Of a stretch of DNA of 64,000 nucleotides, positions 26,379 to 34,543 are shown in pieces; the first letter of the stretch is position 1, and every line of letters starts with the position of its first letter. A model generated the notes under the pieces. That model made no database searches. It had not been told where the DNA came from and worked only from the letters and a program-made list of their open reading frames with translations. Where the stretch lies: assembly GCF_004217135.1 (NCBI RefSeq), contig NZ_SHKK01000001.1, forward strand, positions 6,138,001 to 6,202,000, in the 5' to 3' direction. Made by a program: the position numbers and the translations under genes. This stretch comes from Micromonospora violae (GTDB taxonomy: Bacteria > Actinomycetota > Actinomycetes > Mycobacteriales > Micromonosporaceae).

Positions 26379-28435
26379 CGCTCGCGATCGTGCTCGCCGC
26401 CGGAACTCCCGCGGCGGGCCTGACGACGGCGACCGGCGAATCGCTGGCCGACCGCCTCGCCGCCCAGCTGCGCCGGGCCGGGGCGGACGAGGTGCGCTTC
26501 GCGGCCAACCTCGACGAGCTGACCGAACTGGTCGCCACCGCGACCGCCCCGGTGCTGATCACCGGCACGGACCTGGTCGCGCACACCGCCGTACTGCGGC
26601 ACCTGGCCACCAGCCCGGTGGGGCCCACGGTGGCGCTGGTGCTCGGCGACCCGCCGGTGCCCGGTCGGACCGCCGTGCGGGAGGAGCGCGGCCAGGTGGT
26701 CGACGCCGGCGCGTTGGGCGCCCTCGACGGGGACGCCACTGGCGTGTTCGGCGGCGCGTTGCGGGTCGGCGTGGACGACCTGCCGGCCCTCGTCGCCGCC
26801 GCCCGGGCCGCCGCGTCCGGGATGCTCCCCGTCGCCGCCCCGATCGGCCCGGCCGGCGACGTGTCGGCGCTGCCGGCGGCCGGCGGGGCCGGGTCCGGGG
26901 GGTCGGTCGCGGCCGGTGGCCCCGGGTCCGCCGTGGACCGGCTCTTCGCGGGTCTCGCGGCGCACGGCACCCTGATCTTCGCCCAGCGGGTACGCCTGCT
27001 CGTCGCCCACCGGGTCGAGGACGCGGCCGGGCTGACCGCTGCCGAGGCGGCGGTGACAGCTGTCGACGAGGACCGGGCCGAGCTGCGGCTGTCGGTGAAG
27101 GAGCGGGACGACTTCTTCTCCACCTACTTCGTCAGCACCTGGTCGCCGTACGTGGTCCGGCTCTCGGCCCGGCTCCGGCTCACCCCGACCGGGGTGACGG
27201 TGATCTCGGTGCTCTTCGCGCTGGGCGCGGCGGTGCTGTTCGGGGTCGGTGGGCGACCCGCGCTGGTCGGTGGCGCGGTGCTGCTCTACCTCGGCTTCGT
27301 GCTGGACTGCGTGGACGGCCAGTTGGCCCGCTACACCCGGCATTTCAGCGCCTGGGGTGGCTGGCTCGACACGATGGCGGACCGGGCCAAGGAGTACGTG
27401 GTCTACGCCGGGTTGGGCTTCGGGGTGAGCCACGCCGGGCTGGGCAACGGGTGGGCGCTCGCGATCGCCGCGATGACGTTGCAGACCGTCCGGCACATGA
27501 CCGACACCTGGTACGGGGTGCTGCACGACGAGGCGGCCCGCCGTCCGCGTACGGCGACGAACGCCAGCGGCGGGATCGGGGACCGGCTCAACGCGGCGTC
27601 GACCCGGGTGCAGGCGGACACCGGGTCGGTGTCGTACTGGCTGAAGCGGACCGTGGTCTTCCCGATCGGTGAGCGGTGGGCGCTGATCGCGTTGACCGTG
27701 GCGCTGTTCAATCCGCTGGTCAGCCTGATCGCCGTGCTGGTCTGGGGGGTGCTGGCGTTCGCGTACACCGGGGCGCTGCGGACGCTGCGGGCCCGCTGGA
27801 TGTGGGTGCCGGTGCTGGACACCGTCGATGCCACCCTGCACCGTGACGACGGGCCGTTGGCCCGCTGGTTGCCGGTGGTCCGCCCGATGGGGCCGCTGGC
27901 CCTGGCGGTGATCGCCGCGCTCGGCCCGGCGGTGCTGCTGGTCGGGGCGGTGCTGAGTGACGCGCCCGAGGGGCTGCGGTGGGCGGTGCCGGTGGCGTTG
28001 CTGGTGCTGCTGGTCGGCGCCCTGGGGGCCGGGGCGGCGCACAACGGTCCGCTGGACTGGCTGGTGCCCGCGGCGTTGCGGGCCGCCGAGTACCTGTTCG
28101 CCATCGCGGTCGGGGTGGTGGGCGGGGCGCCCGGCTGGTTGATCTTCGGGTACGTCTTCGTGCTGACCGTGCACCACTACGACCTGACCGCCCGGTTGGA
28201 GAAGCGGCAGGCGGCACCGCCTCTGCACGCGGCGACGCTGGGCTGGGAGGGGCGCTCGGTGCTGGTGGCCCTCGCGGCGATTGCCGGTATTGCGGGTATC
28301 GGTCTGGCTACACTCGGTACGTACCTTCTCGTGGTTTTCGTGGTGAGCGTCGTCCTGGCCTGGTTCGTGCGACCGGCCCGTAGCGCGCGGGCGTCGGTCG
28401 CGCCGGCGGGCGCTGGAGGTGCCGCGCCGCGCTGA
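26375..28435 (+). CDS. NTP-transferase-like / CDP-alcohol phosphatidyltransferase / DUF5941 fusion
   Basis: 686 residues. Residues 1-~210 resemble a degenerate nucleotidyltransferase fold (MTLAIVLAAGTP, then a Gly/Ala-rich linker near 170-195). Residues about 250-450 are a CDP-alcohol phosphatidyltransferase with a perfect D314-G315-x2-A-R319-x8-G328-x3-D332-x3-D336 motif in membrane helices. The remaining ~230 residues are helices and the last part matches what I know as DUF5941. It would transfer a phospho-alcohol onto a lipid or polyprenol carrier. GTG 26375 overlaps the preceding stop. The long multi-domain layout is an actinobacterial feature. Confidence 0.85.
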   Translation: MTLAIVLAAGTPAAGLTTATGESLADRLAAQLRRAGADEVRFAANLDELTELVATATAPVLITGTDLVAHTAVLRHLATSPVGPTVALVLGDPPVPGRTAVREERGQVVDAGALGALDGDATGVFGGALRVGVDDLPALVAAARAAASGMLPVAAPIGPAGDVSALPAAGGAGSGGSVAAGGPGSAVDRLFAGLAAHGTLIFAQRVRLLVAHRVEDAAGLTAAEAAVTAVDEDRAELRLSVKERDDFFSTYFVSTWSPYVVRLSARLRLTPTGVTVISVLFALGAAVLFGVGGRPALVGGAVLLYLGFVLDCVDGQLARYTRHFSAWGGWLDTMADRAKEYVVYAGLGFGVSHAGLGNGWALAIAAMTLQTVRHMTDTWYGVLHDEAARRPRTATNASGGIGDRLNAASTRVQADTGSVSYWLKRTVVFPIGERWALIALTVALFNPLVSLIAVLVWGVLAFAYTGALRTLRARWMWVPVLDTVDATLHRDDGPLARWLPVVRPMGPLALAVIAALGPAVLLVGAVLSDAPEGLRWAVPVALLVLLVGALGAGAAHNGPLDWLVPAALRAAEYLFAIAVGVVGGAPGWLIFGYVFVLTVHHYDLTARLEKRQAAPPLHAATLGWEGRSVLVALAAIAGIAGIGLATLGTYLLVVFVVSVVLAWFVRPARSARASVAPAGAGGAAPR

Positions 28436-28450
28436 CGGAGGGACGGCCGG

Positions 28451-30661
28451 ATGACCCTGATCAGCTTCGTGGTGCCGGCCTTCCGGGTGCAGGGGTACCT
28501 GCGGGAGTGCCTGGACTCCATCCTCGGTCAGCCGGAGACCGACATCGAGGTGATCGCCGTCGACGACTGCTCGCCGGACGCCAGCGGCGACATCATCGAC
28601 GAGTACGCGGCCCGCGACCAGCGGGTCCACTCGGTTCGGCTGCCGGAGAACGTCGGCCTCGGTCCGGCCCGGAACATCGGGCTGGACCGGGCCGTCGGTG
28701 AGTACGTGTGGTTCCTCGACGGCGACGACTGGCTGGCCCCGGAGTGCCTGACTGAGGTGGCCGAGCGGTTGCGGGGCACCCGCCCGGACGTGCTGCTGGT
28801 CGACCACGTCCGCACCCACTGGAACAACACCGCCACCCGCAGCGCGATGGCCGAGGTGTTTCCGGAGTCACCGGGCGCGGACACGTTCCGGTTGCGCGAC
28901 CGGCCGCAGGCGATGCACCTGCTGCACACCGCGTGGAACCGGCTGGTCCGTCGGGAGTTCCTCGTCGAGTTGGGGCTGCGCTTCGCGCCCGGCTGGTACG
29001 AGGACGTCTCGTTCAGCTATCCGGTGCTGATGGCCGCGCGGCGGATCGGCGTACTGGATCGGGTCTGCGTCAACTACCGCCAACGCCGCGCCGGCGCGAT
29101 CACCCGGACCCGGGGCGACCGGCACTTCGAGGTCTTTCCGCAGTGGCACCGGGTCTTCCACCTGATGGATTCGTGGGGGCCGGCGACCGAGGCGCTGCGG
29201 CCGGCGGTCTTCGAACGGATGATCTGGCACTACCTGACCGTGCTCGGCAACGGTCAGCGAATCGCGCCGGAGCTGCGGGAGGCGTTCTTCGCGCAGATCG
29301 CCGCCGACTACGAGCGCTGGCTGCCGCCAGGCGGCTATCCGGTGCCGGACGGGGTCGAGGGGATCAAGCACAAGCTGGTGGCTGCCGGCCGGTGGCGCAC
29401 CTTCAGCGCGTTGCGGGCGGCCAGCCGGGCCCGCGACGCCGCCCGCCGGCGGGCCCGCACCGCTCGGCGCAAGGTCGGCCCGGTCACCCGGCGTGGCGCC
29501 CGGTTTACCCGCGACAGGCTGCTGCGTGAGTACTACCGGGCCGAGTTGCGGCGGCCGGTCGACCCGACGCTCGCGGTGTACGCCGCGTACTGGTACCGGG
29601 GCTACTCCTGCAACCCAGCGGCGATCTACGAGGTCGCCCGCCGGTTGGCGCCGGGGGTACGCGGGGTGTGGATCGTGCGCCGGGACCGGGTGGACGCCGT
29701 GCCGGCCGGGGTGGAGTACGTGGTCGCTGGCACCCCGGCGTACTACCGGGTGCTCGCCCGCGCCCGGTGGCTGGTCAACAACGTCAACTTTCCGGACTTC
29801 GTCCGCAAGCGACCGGAACAGGTGCACGTGCAGACCCACCACGGCACGCCGGTGAAGGTGATGGGGCTGGACCAGCAGCGGTACCCGATCGGCGCGGGCC
29901 GGATGGACTTCGCCGGGCTGCTGCGCCGGGTGGACCGTTGGGACTACAGCGTCAGCGCCAACAGCTTCTCCACCCAGATGTGGGACCGGGCGTACCCGGC
30001 CACGTACACCACCCTGGAGGTGGGGTACCCGCGCAACGATCGCCTGGTCACCGCCGGCCCGGACGAGGTGCGCCGACTCCGCGCGGAGTTCGGCCTCGAC
30101 CCCGACGAGCAGGTCGTGCTGTACGCCCCGACCCACCGCGAGCACCTGCCCGGCTACCGGCCGCCGTTCGACCCGGACCAGTTCGTGCAGGCGCTGGGGG
30201 GTTCGGGTCGGTTGCTGATGCGCAGCCACTACTTCCATGACCGGGATCGGCGTCCCGGCCAGCCGAGGGACTGGGAGCGGGTGCGCGACGTCAGCGGCCA
30301 TCAGCGGGTGGAGGATCTCTACCTGGTGGCGGACGTGCTGGTCACCGACTACTCGTCGGCCATGTTCGACTATGCGGTGCTGGACCGGCCGATCGTGCTG
30401 TACACCCCGGACTGGGAGGCGTACCGGCTGGCCCGGGGGGTCTACTTCGATGTCACCGCCGAGCCGCCGGGTGCGGTAGCATCCACGTTCGCCGATCTGC
30501 TCGATCTGTTCCGTACCGACGCGGTGCGCTCGGACGCGGCGGTGAAGGCCCGCGAGCACTTCCGGGCCCGGTTCTGCACGATGGACGACGGGCGGGCGGC
30601 GGAGCGGGTGGTGCGCCAGGTGTTCCTCGGGGAGCCGGGCGAGCGGTCCGCGCACTGCTGA
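28451..30661 (+). CDS. GT2 glycosyltransferase fused to a TagF/TagB-type CDP-glycerol glycerophosphotransferase
   Basis: 736 residues. Residues 1-~310 are a GT-A glycosyltransferase family 2 domain: SFVVPAFRVQGYLRECLDSIL at the start and the metal site D90-G-D-D93 in WFLDGDDWLAP. A basic Arg-rich linker (about 315-350) follows. Residues ~375-736 are a teichoic-acid polymerase domain: THHGTPVKVMGLD, PRNDRLV, LYAPTHREH, DLYLVADVLVTDYSSAMFDYAVLDRPIVLYTPD. Such enzymes polymerise poly(glycerol phosphate) or polyol-phosphate chains from CDP-polyol donors at the membrane. ATG 28451 follows GGAGG. It ends the export operon. Confidence 0.92.
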   Translation: MTLISFVVPAFRVQGYLRECLDSILGQPETDIEVIAVDDCSPDASGDIIDEYAARDQRVHSVRLPENVGLGPARNIGLDRAVGEYVWFLDGDDWLAPECLTEVAERLRGTRPDVLLVDHVRTHWNNTATRSAMAEVFPESPGADTFRLRDRPQAMHLLHTAWNRLVRREFLVELGLRFAPGWYEDVSFSYPVLMAARRIGVLDRVCVNYRQRRAGAITRTRGDRHFEVFPQWHRVFHLMDSWGPATEALRPAVFERMIWHYLTVLGNGQRIAPELREAFFAQIAADYERWLPPGGYPVPDGVEGIKHKLVAAGRWRTFSALRAASRARDAARRRARTARRKVGPVTRRGARFTRDRLLREYYRAELRRPVDPTLAVYAAYWYRGYSCNPAAIYEVARRLAPGVRGVWIVRRDRVDAVPAGVEYVVAGTPAYYRVLARARWLVNNVNFPDFVRKRPEQVHVQTHHGTPVKVMGLDQQRYPIGAGRMDFAGLLRRVDRWDYSVSANSFSTQMWDRAYPATYTTLEVGYPRNDRLVTAGPDEVRRLRAEFGLDPDEQVVLYAPTHREHLPGYRPPFDPDQFVQALGGSGRLLMRSHYFHDRDRRPGQPRDWERVRDVSGHQRVEDLYLVADVLVTDYSSAMFDYAVLDRPIVLYTPDWEAYRLARGVYFDVTAEPPGAVASTFADLLDLFRTDAVRSDAAVKAREHFRARFCTMDDGRAAERVVRQVFLGEPGERSAHC

Positions 30662-30785
30662 TCGGCGTTTCTGTCGTGTAATAGCAGTGTCATCGGTCGA
30701 ACATAAGACGTTTACCCGATGTCCTAAATCCATGATCCTGGTCACAGTCTTGGGGGGTTTGGCCGACGCGCTGGGGGGGAAGACG
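30662..30785 (+). promoter_or_regulatory. AT-richer promoter region of the ATPase gene
   Basis: This 124-base gap is clearly less GC-rich than its surroundings (for example GTGTAATAGCAG and CATAAGACGTTTAC), which suggests promoter or operator sequence. No hexamer pair can be assigned with confidence. A run of six G precedes the GTG at 30786. Confidence 0.4.
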
Positions 30786-32084
30786 GTGAGCACCGTCACG
30801 CTCAAGGATGTGACCAAGGTTTTCCGGGATGGCACGCTGGCCGTCGACACCATCAATCTTGATGTGAACGACGGCGAGTTCATGGTGCTGCTTGGGCCGT
30901 CCGGGTGCGGCAAGTCCACAGTGCTGCGAATGATCGCCGGGCTGGAGGAGCCGACCAGCGGTGCGGTCATGCTCGACGGGGAGTTGGCGAACGACCTCCC
31001 CCCACGCGACCGCAAGATCGCCATGGTCTTCCAGGACTTCGCCCTCTACCCGCACATGACCGTTGGCGACAACATCGCGTTTCCGCTGCGGCTGGCCGGG
31101 ATCGAGCCCGAGCCGAGGGGTGAGCGGGTCAGCGACGTGGCCAGCGCTCTGGGCATCGGTGACGTGCTGGCCCGCAAGCCGGGTCAGCTCTCCGGTGGGC
31201 AGCGGCAGCGGGTGGCGATGGGCCGGGCGATCGTCCGCCGGCCCGGCCTGTTCCTCATGGACGAGCCGCTGTCCAACCTGGACAGCGGGCTCCGCGCCGA
31301 GCTGCGCGCGGAGATCTCGGGCCTGACCCGCGAGCTGGGCGTCACCACCGTCTACGTCACGCACGACCAGGCCGAGGCGCTCACCATGGCCGACCGGGTG
31401 GCCATCATGCGCCGGGGCGTTCTTCAGGACGTGGGCACACCGACCCAGGTGTACGGCCGACCGGCGACGCTCTACGTGGCGGCGTTCCTGGGCAGCCCAC
31501 GGATGAACCTCCTGGAGGCGTCGGTCTACGTCCACCTCGACCGGTACGTCACGCTCAACCTCGGTGAGCAGTCGCTCTACCTGCCCTGGAACGACATCCG
31601 CAGTCGGGCGGTGGCGCACTACCACGGTGAGCGGATCGTGGTCGGCATGCGGGCCGAGGCGCTCACCCCGGTCGCACCGGACAGCCCCGGCGACGTGCTG
31701 CGGGGGCGGATCCGCTACCTGGAGCATCACGGGCACGAGTCGTTGGCGTTCCTCGACATCGGCGCGACGGCGATCGTGGTCGACGAGATGGGCGCGCCAC
31801 TGGAAACGCCACCGGTCGGCCAGCGCGGCCTGCGCCGGTTCGGCTCGGTCATGCAACGGCTCACCGGCAAGCCGGTGGATTCGCCGGAGGCCCCGACCAG
31901 CGGCGTGCAGACCAGCGTGCTCCCCGACCCGGGCCGGCACCACCGGCGTCCGGCGGAGCTGGCGGTGCGGCTGGCGCCGTACCCGGCGGTCAGCGCCGGT
32001 CACCCGCTCGCCGTCTCGGTACGGATGGACGCGCTGCACTTCTTCGACGAGCGCGGCGACCGGATCGACGTGGGTTGGCGCTGA
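30786..32084 (+). CDS. Carbohydrate-importer-type ABC ATPase (MalK/UgpC/MsiK-like), orphan
   Basis: 432 residues. Walker A GPSGCGKST, Q-loop VFQDFALYPHM, signature LSGGQRQRVAMGRA, Walker B LFLMDEPLSNLD and H-loop VTHDQAEAL are complete. A C-terminal TOBE-like region begins about residue 235, but it is ~60 residues longer than usual MalK and carries a Pro/Arg-rich insert (about 350-390). No binding protein or permease lies near, so like MsiK it may energise several sugar importers encoded elsewhere. GTG 30786 follows a G-run. The GH65 pathway 3.7 kb downstream could use imported disaccharide (inference). Confidence 0.85.
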   Translation: MSTVTLKDVTKVFRDGTLAVDTINLDVNDGEFMVLLGPSGCGKSTVLRMIAGLEEPTSGAVMLDGELANDLPPRDRKIAMVFQDFALYPHMTVGDNIAFPLRLAGIEPEPRGERVSDVASALGIGDVLARKPGQLSGGQRQRVAMGRAIVRRPGLFLMDEPLSNLDSGLRAELRAEISGLTRELGVTTVYVTHDQAEALTMADRVAIMRRGVLQDVGTPTQVYGRPATLYVAAFLGSPRMNLLEASVYVHLDRYVTLNLGEQSLYLPWNDIRSRAVAHYHGERIVVGMRAEALTPVAPDSPGDVLRGRIRYLEHHGHESLAFLDIGATAIVVDEMGAPLETPPVGQRGLRRFGSVMQRLTGKPVDSPEAPTSGVQTSVLPDPGRHHRRPAELAVRLAPYPAVSAGHPLAVSVRMDALHFFDERGDRIDVGWR

Positions 32085-32178
32085 CGTTGCGCCCGAGCGG
32101 GGTGGCGGCTTCACCATCCGGTGTCCTACCGTCTGCCCACGCCGTCCACCGGAACTGACCACCGAGAGGGGTGCACCC

Positions 32179-33153
32179 GTGTCGGGTGACCGTCCCAGCC
32201 CGCTCGTCATCGAGCGCATCCTGCGAGACCGCGGCAGCATCTGGCAGCAGATCGTGGCCGAGCGCGACCTCAATGCCCTGACCGGGCGGATGCTGACCAG
32301 CTCCGCGATCGCGTTGGCCTGTTACGGGGCGGTGCTGGGCTTCTTCCACAGCCCGCTGATGGCGCTGACCTCGGCGCTGAAGCTGCCACTGCTGTTCCTG
32401 GTCACGTTGGCCATCTGCCTGCCCACGCTCTACCTGTTCAACCTGGTCTTCGGTGCCCGGCTCTCGGTGCGGCAGTCGCTGGCAATGGTGATGGTGGCGA
32501 TCACGGTCACCTCGATGCTCGCGGTGGCGTTCGCGCCGATCAGCCTCTTCTTCCTGATCACCGCCAACGACTACGGGTTCTTCAAGCTGCTCAACGTGGC
32601 GATCCTGACCCTCTCGGCGCTGGTCGGGCTGCGCTTCCTGACCAGCGGGATGCAGGTTCTCAACGACCACGGCCTGCTCGCCCCGGAGACCGCCAACGCC
32701 ACGGTCAACGAGGCGGCCGCCGCTCCGGCGCCGGTTCAGGCCACGCCGGCCGTGGTGCCCGTGGGGGCGACGCCGCCGGCCGGCCAGAGTGCCGTGCCGG
32801 CCGGGGCCGTGCCGGCCGGGGCCGCGGCGGCCGAGTCGACGTCGAACGGTGCCGTGACCACCGCGCCGGCTCCGGTGCCCGCGCAGCCGGCCGGTGCCTC
32901 GTTCCCGCCCGGCGTGTTGCACCCCGGGTACCAGCGTTCGTGGAGTGAGCGCCCGGCCCCCGGCGATTCGCGGCAGCGTCCGGCCAGCATGACTCTGCTC
33001 TACATCTGGATCCTGCTCTTCGGTTTTGTCGGCACCCAACTGGCCTGGACACTGCGGCCGTTCTTCGGCGACCCGGGTCAGGACTTCGCCTTCTTCCGCA
33101 GCATCGACGGCAACTTCTACGCGGAGATCCTGCGCACCATCGCCAACCTCTGA
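32179..33153 (+). CDS. Multi-pass membrane protein with Ala/Pro-rich insert, unknown function
   Basis: 324 residues, family not confidently identified. The N-terminal half has four to five hydrophobic helices (residues ~38-190). Residues ~190-270 are a low-complexity Ala/Pro/Val linker (AVPAGAVPAGAAAA and similar). A final helix, TLLYIWILLFGFVGTQLAWTL, precedes DGNFYAEILRTIANL. DPGQDFAFFRSIDGNF at the end looks conserved. GTG 32179 follows GAGAGGGG. A related protein type is sometimes annotated as 'actin-binding WH2 domain'; I see no evidence for actin binding. Confidence 0.6.
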   Translation: MSGDRPSPLVIERILRDRGSIWQQIVAERDLNALTGRMLTSSAIALACYGAVLGFFHSPLMALTSALKLPLLFLVTLAICLPTLYLFNLVFGARLSVRQSLAMVMVAITVTSMLAVAFAPISLFFLITANDYGFFKLLNVAILTLSALVGLRFLTSGMQVLNDHGLLAPETANATVNEAAAAPAPVQATPAVVPVGATPPAGQSAVPAGAVPAGAAAAESTSNGAVTTAPAPVPAQPAGASFPPGVLHPGYQRSWSERPAPGDSRQRPASMTLLYIWILLFGFVGTQLAWTLRPFFGDPGQDFAFFRSIDGNFYAEILRTIANL

Positions 33154-33180
33154 GCGTGTTCTCGGCGGCGAAATTGCTGG

Positions 33181-33209
33181 TTGCCGGCCTGGTTACCGAT
33201 TAGTAACGT
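33181..33209 (+). promoter_or_regulatory. Complete leaderless promoter of the thioesterase gene
   Basis: TTGCCG (33181-33186), a 17-base spacer, TAACGT (33204-33209), then 6 bases to ATG 33216. The spacer holds GTTAC-CGATTA-GTAAC, an inverted repeat overlapping the -10 box and a candidate operator. Confidence 0.7.
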
Positions 33210-33215
33210 CAGACC

Positions 33216-33680
33216 ATGACTATCGACTCCCGCCAGGTGGTGGCCCGCATGCTGGATGCGGTGCCGTTCGCTCGTACGCTCGGTCTCGAGTTCGTCGAGG
33301 TGGCCCCCGAGGCGGCCGGCGGCGTGCGGGCAGTCGTCCGGCTGCCCGACTCGCCGGCCACCCACAACCACATCGGCGGTCCGCACGCCGGCGCCATGTT
33401 CACCCTCGGCGAGACGGCCTCCGGCGCGGTCGTGCTGGCCGCCTTCGGGCAGCTGTTCGACCGGGCCGTGCCGTTGGCCGTTCGGGCGGAGATCGCCTAC
33501 CGGAAAGTCGCCATGGGTCCGGTGCTGGCCACCGCGCGACTCGGCCGGCCCGCGGCCGAGGTGATCGAGGAGTTGGAGGCCGGGCGGCGGCCGGAATTCC
33601 CGGTCGCGGTGGAGATCGCCACCGAGGACGGCAAGCCGACCTCGGAGCTGACCGTGATCTGGACGCTGCGACCGAACTGA
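33216..33680 (+). CDS. DUF4442/PaaI-like hotdog thioesterase
   Basis: 154 residues with the hotdog-fold pattern: LGLEFVEVAPEAAGGVRA, then HNHIGGPHAGAMFTLGETASG, where the HxGG-like segment starts the long central helix and carries the likely active site. DUF4442 proteins act on acyl-CoA or acyl-acyl-carrier protein esters; the substrate is unknown. The start is leaderless with a complete -35/-10 promoter. Monocistronic by spacing. Confidence 0.8.
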   Translation: MTIDSRQVVARMLDAVPFARTLGLEFVEVAPEAAGGVRAVVRLPDSPATHNHIGGPHAGAMFTLGETASGAVVLAAFGQLFDRAVPLAVRAEIAYRKVAMGPVLATARLGRPAAEVIEELEAGRRPEFPVAVEIATEDGKPTSELTVIWTLRPN

Positions 33681-33727
33681 ACCGCCTCAGGGCAGCCGAA
33701 ACGTGTTTGCGGGCCCAGTCGGGTGGA

Positions 33728-33733
33728 TAGATT
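33728..33733 (+). promoter_or_regulatory. Leaderless -10 box TAGATT
   Basis: TAGATT lies 6 bases before GTG 33740, the first gene of the beta-phosphoglucomutase/GH65 operon; a weak TTGCGG (33707-33712) lies 15 bases upstream of it. Confidence 0.6.
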
Positions 33734-33739
33734 CGTACC

Positions 33740-34543
33740 GTGCTGGGCCTACCTGCTCACGTGACCGCCTGTCTCTTCGATCTGGACGGTGTGCTGACGC
33801 AGACCGCCCGCGTACACAACGCCGCCTGGACGCAGACGTTCGACGAGTTTCTTCGCCAGCGCGCCACGGCCTCCGGCGAACCGTTCCAACCGTTCGATCC
33901 GGGGCCGGACTACAACCGCTATGTCGACGGCCGGCCCCGGGCCGACGGCGTCCGGTCGTTCCTCGCCTCCCGGGGGATCGTGCTGCCCGAAGGCAACCCC
34001 GACGACCCGCCGGACGCCGAAACCGTCAACGGTCTGGGCAACCGCAAGAACGTTCTGCTGCTGCACCAGCTGCGTACCGCCGGTGTCGAGGTCTATCCGG
34101 GTTCGGTGCGCTACCTGAAGGCGGCCACCGCCGCCGGGCTTCGTCGAGCCGTGGTCACCGCGAGCGCGAACGGGGGTGAGGTGGTCGCCGCCGCCGGCCT
34201 GGAGTCACTGCTGGAGGCCCGGGTCGACGGCGTGGTCGCCCGCGCTCAACGGCTGCGTGGCAAACCACACCCGGACACCTTCCTCGCCGGGGCCAAGCTG
34301 CTCGACGTCGACCCGACGCAGGCCGCCGTCTTCGAGGACGCGCTCTCCGGGGTGGCCGCCGGCCGTGCCGGCGGCTTCGGCTACGTGATCGGCGTCGACC
34401 GGGCCGGGCAGGCCGACGAGTTGCTCGCCCACGGCGCGGACGTCGTGGTGACGGACCTCGCCGACCTGCTCGACGTCACCGACCCGCCGGCACCGACCCG
34501 CACCGGGGCCGGCCCGCTCGCCGCGGAACGAGGCTCCGCATGA
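33740..34543 (+). CDS. Beta-phosphoglucomutase (HAD family)
   Basis: 267 residues. The catalytic D14-x-D16 with [10 protein letters not shown], the cap with the GNRKN loop, VVTASANG (motif II) and [15 protein letters not shown] plus [17 protein letters not shown] (motifs III and IV) are complete. It interconverts beta-glucose-1-phosphate and glucose-6-phosphate. Its stop overlaps the GH65 start by 4 bases (ATGA), the classic pairing in which the phosphorylase makes beta-glucose-1-phosphate. GTG 33740 is leaderless. Confidence 0.92.
   Translation: MLGLPAHVTACLFDLDGVLTQTARVHNAAWTQTFDEFLRQRATASGEPFQPFDPGPDYNRYVDGRPRADGVRSFLASRGIVLPEGNPDDPPDAETVNGLGNRKNVLLLHQLRTAGVEVYPGSVRYLKAATAAGLRRAVVTASANGGEVVAAAGLESLLEARVDGVVARAQRLRGKPHPDTFLAGAKLLDVDPTQAAVFEDALSGVAAGRAGGFGYVIGVDRAGQADELLAHGADVVVTDLADLLDVTDPPAPTRTGAGPLAAERGSA

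Noticed and set aside
26201..28819. 872-codon minus-strand frame across the polymer-export operon
   Set aside because: Composition is rich in Arg/His/Gln/Gly without any domain, typical of shadow frames; the plus-strand genes are clear.
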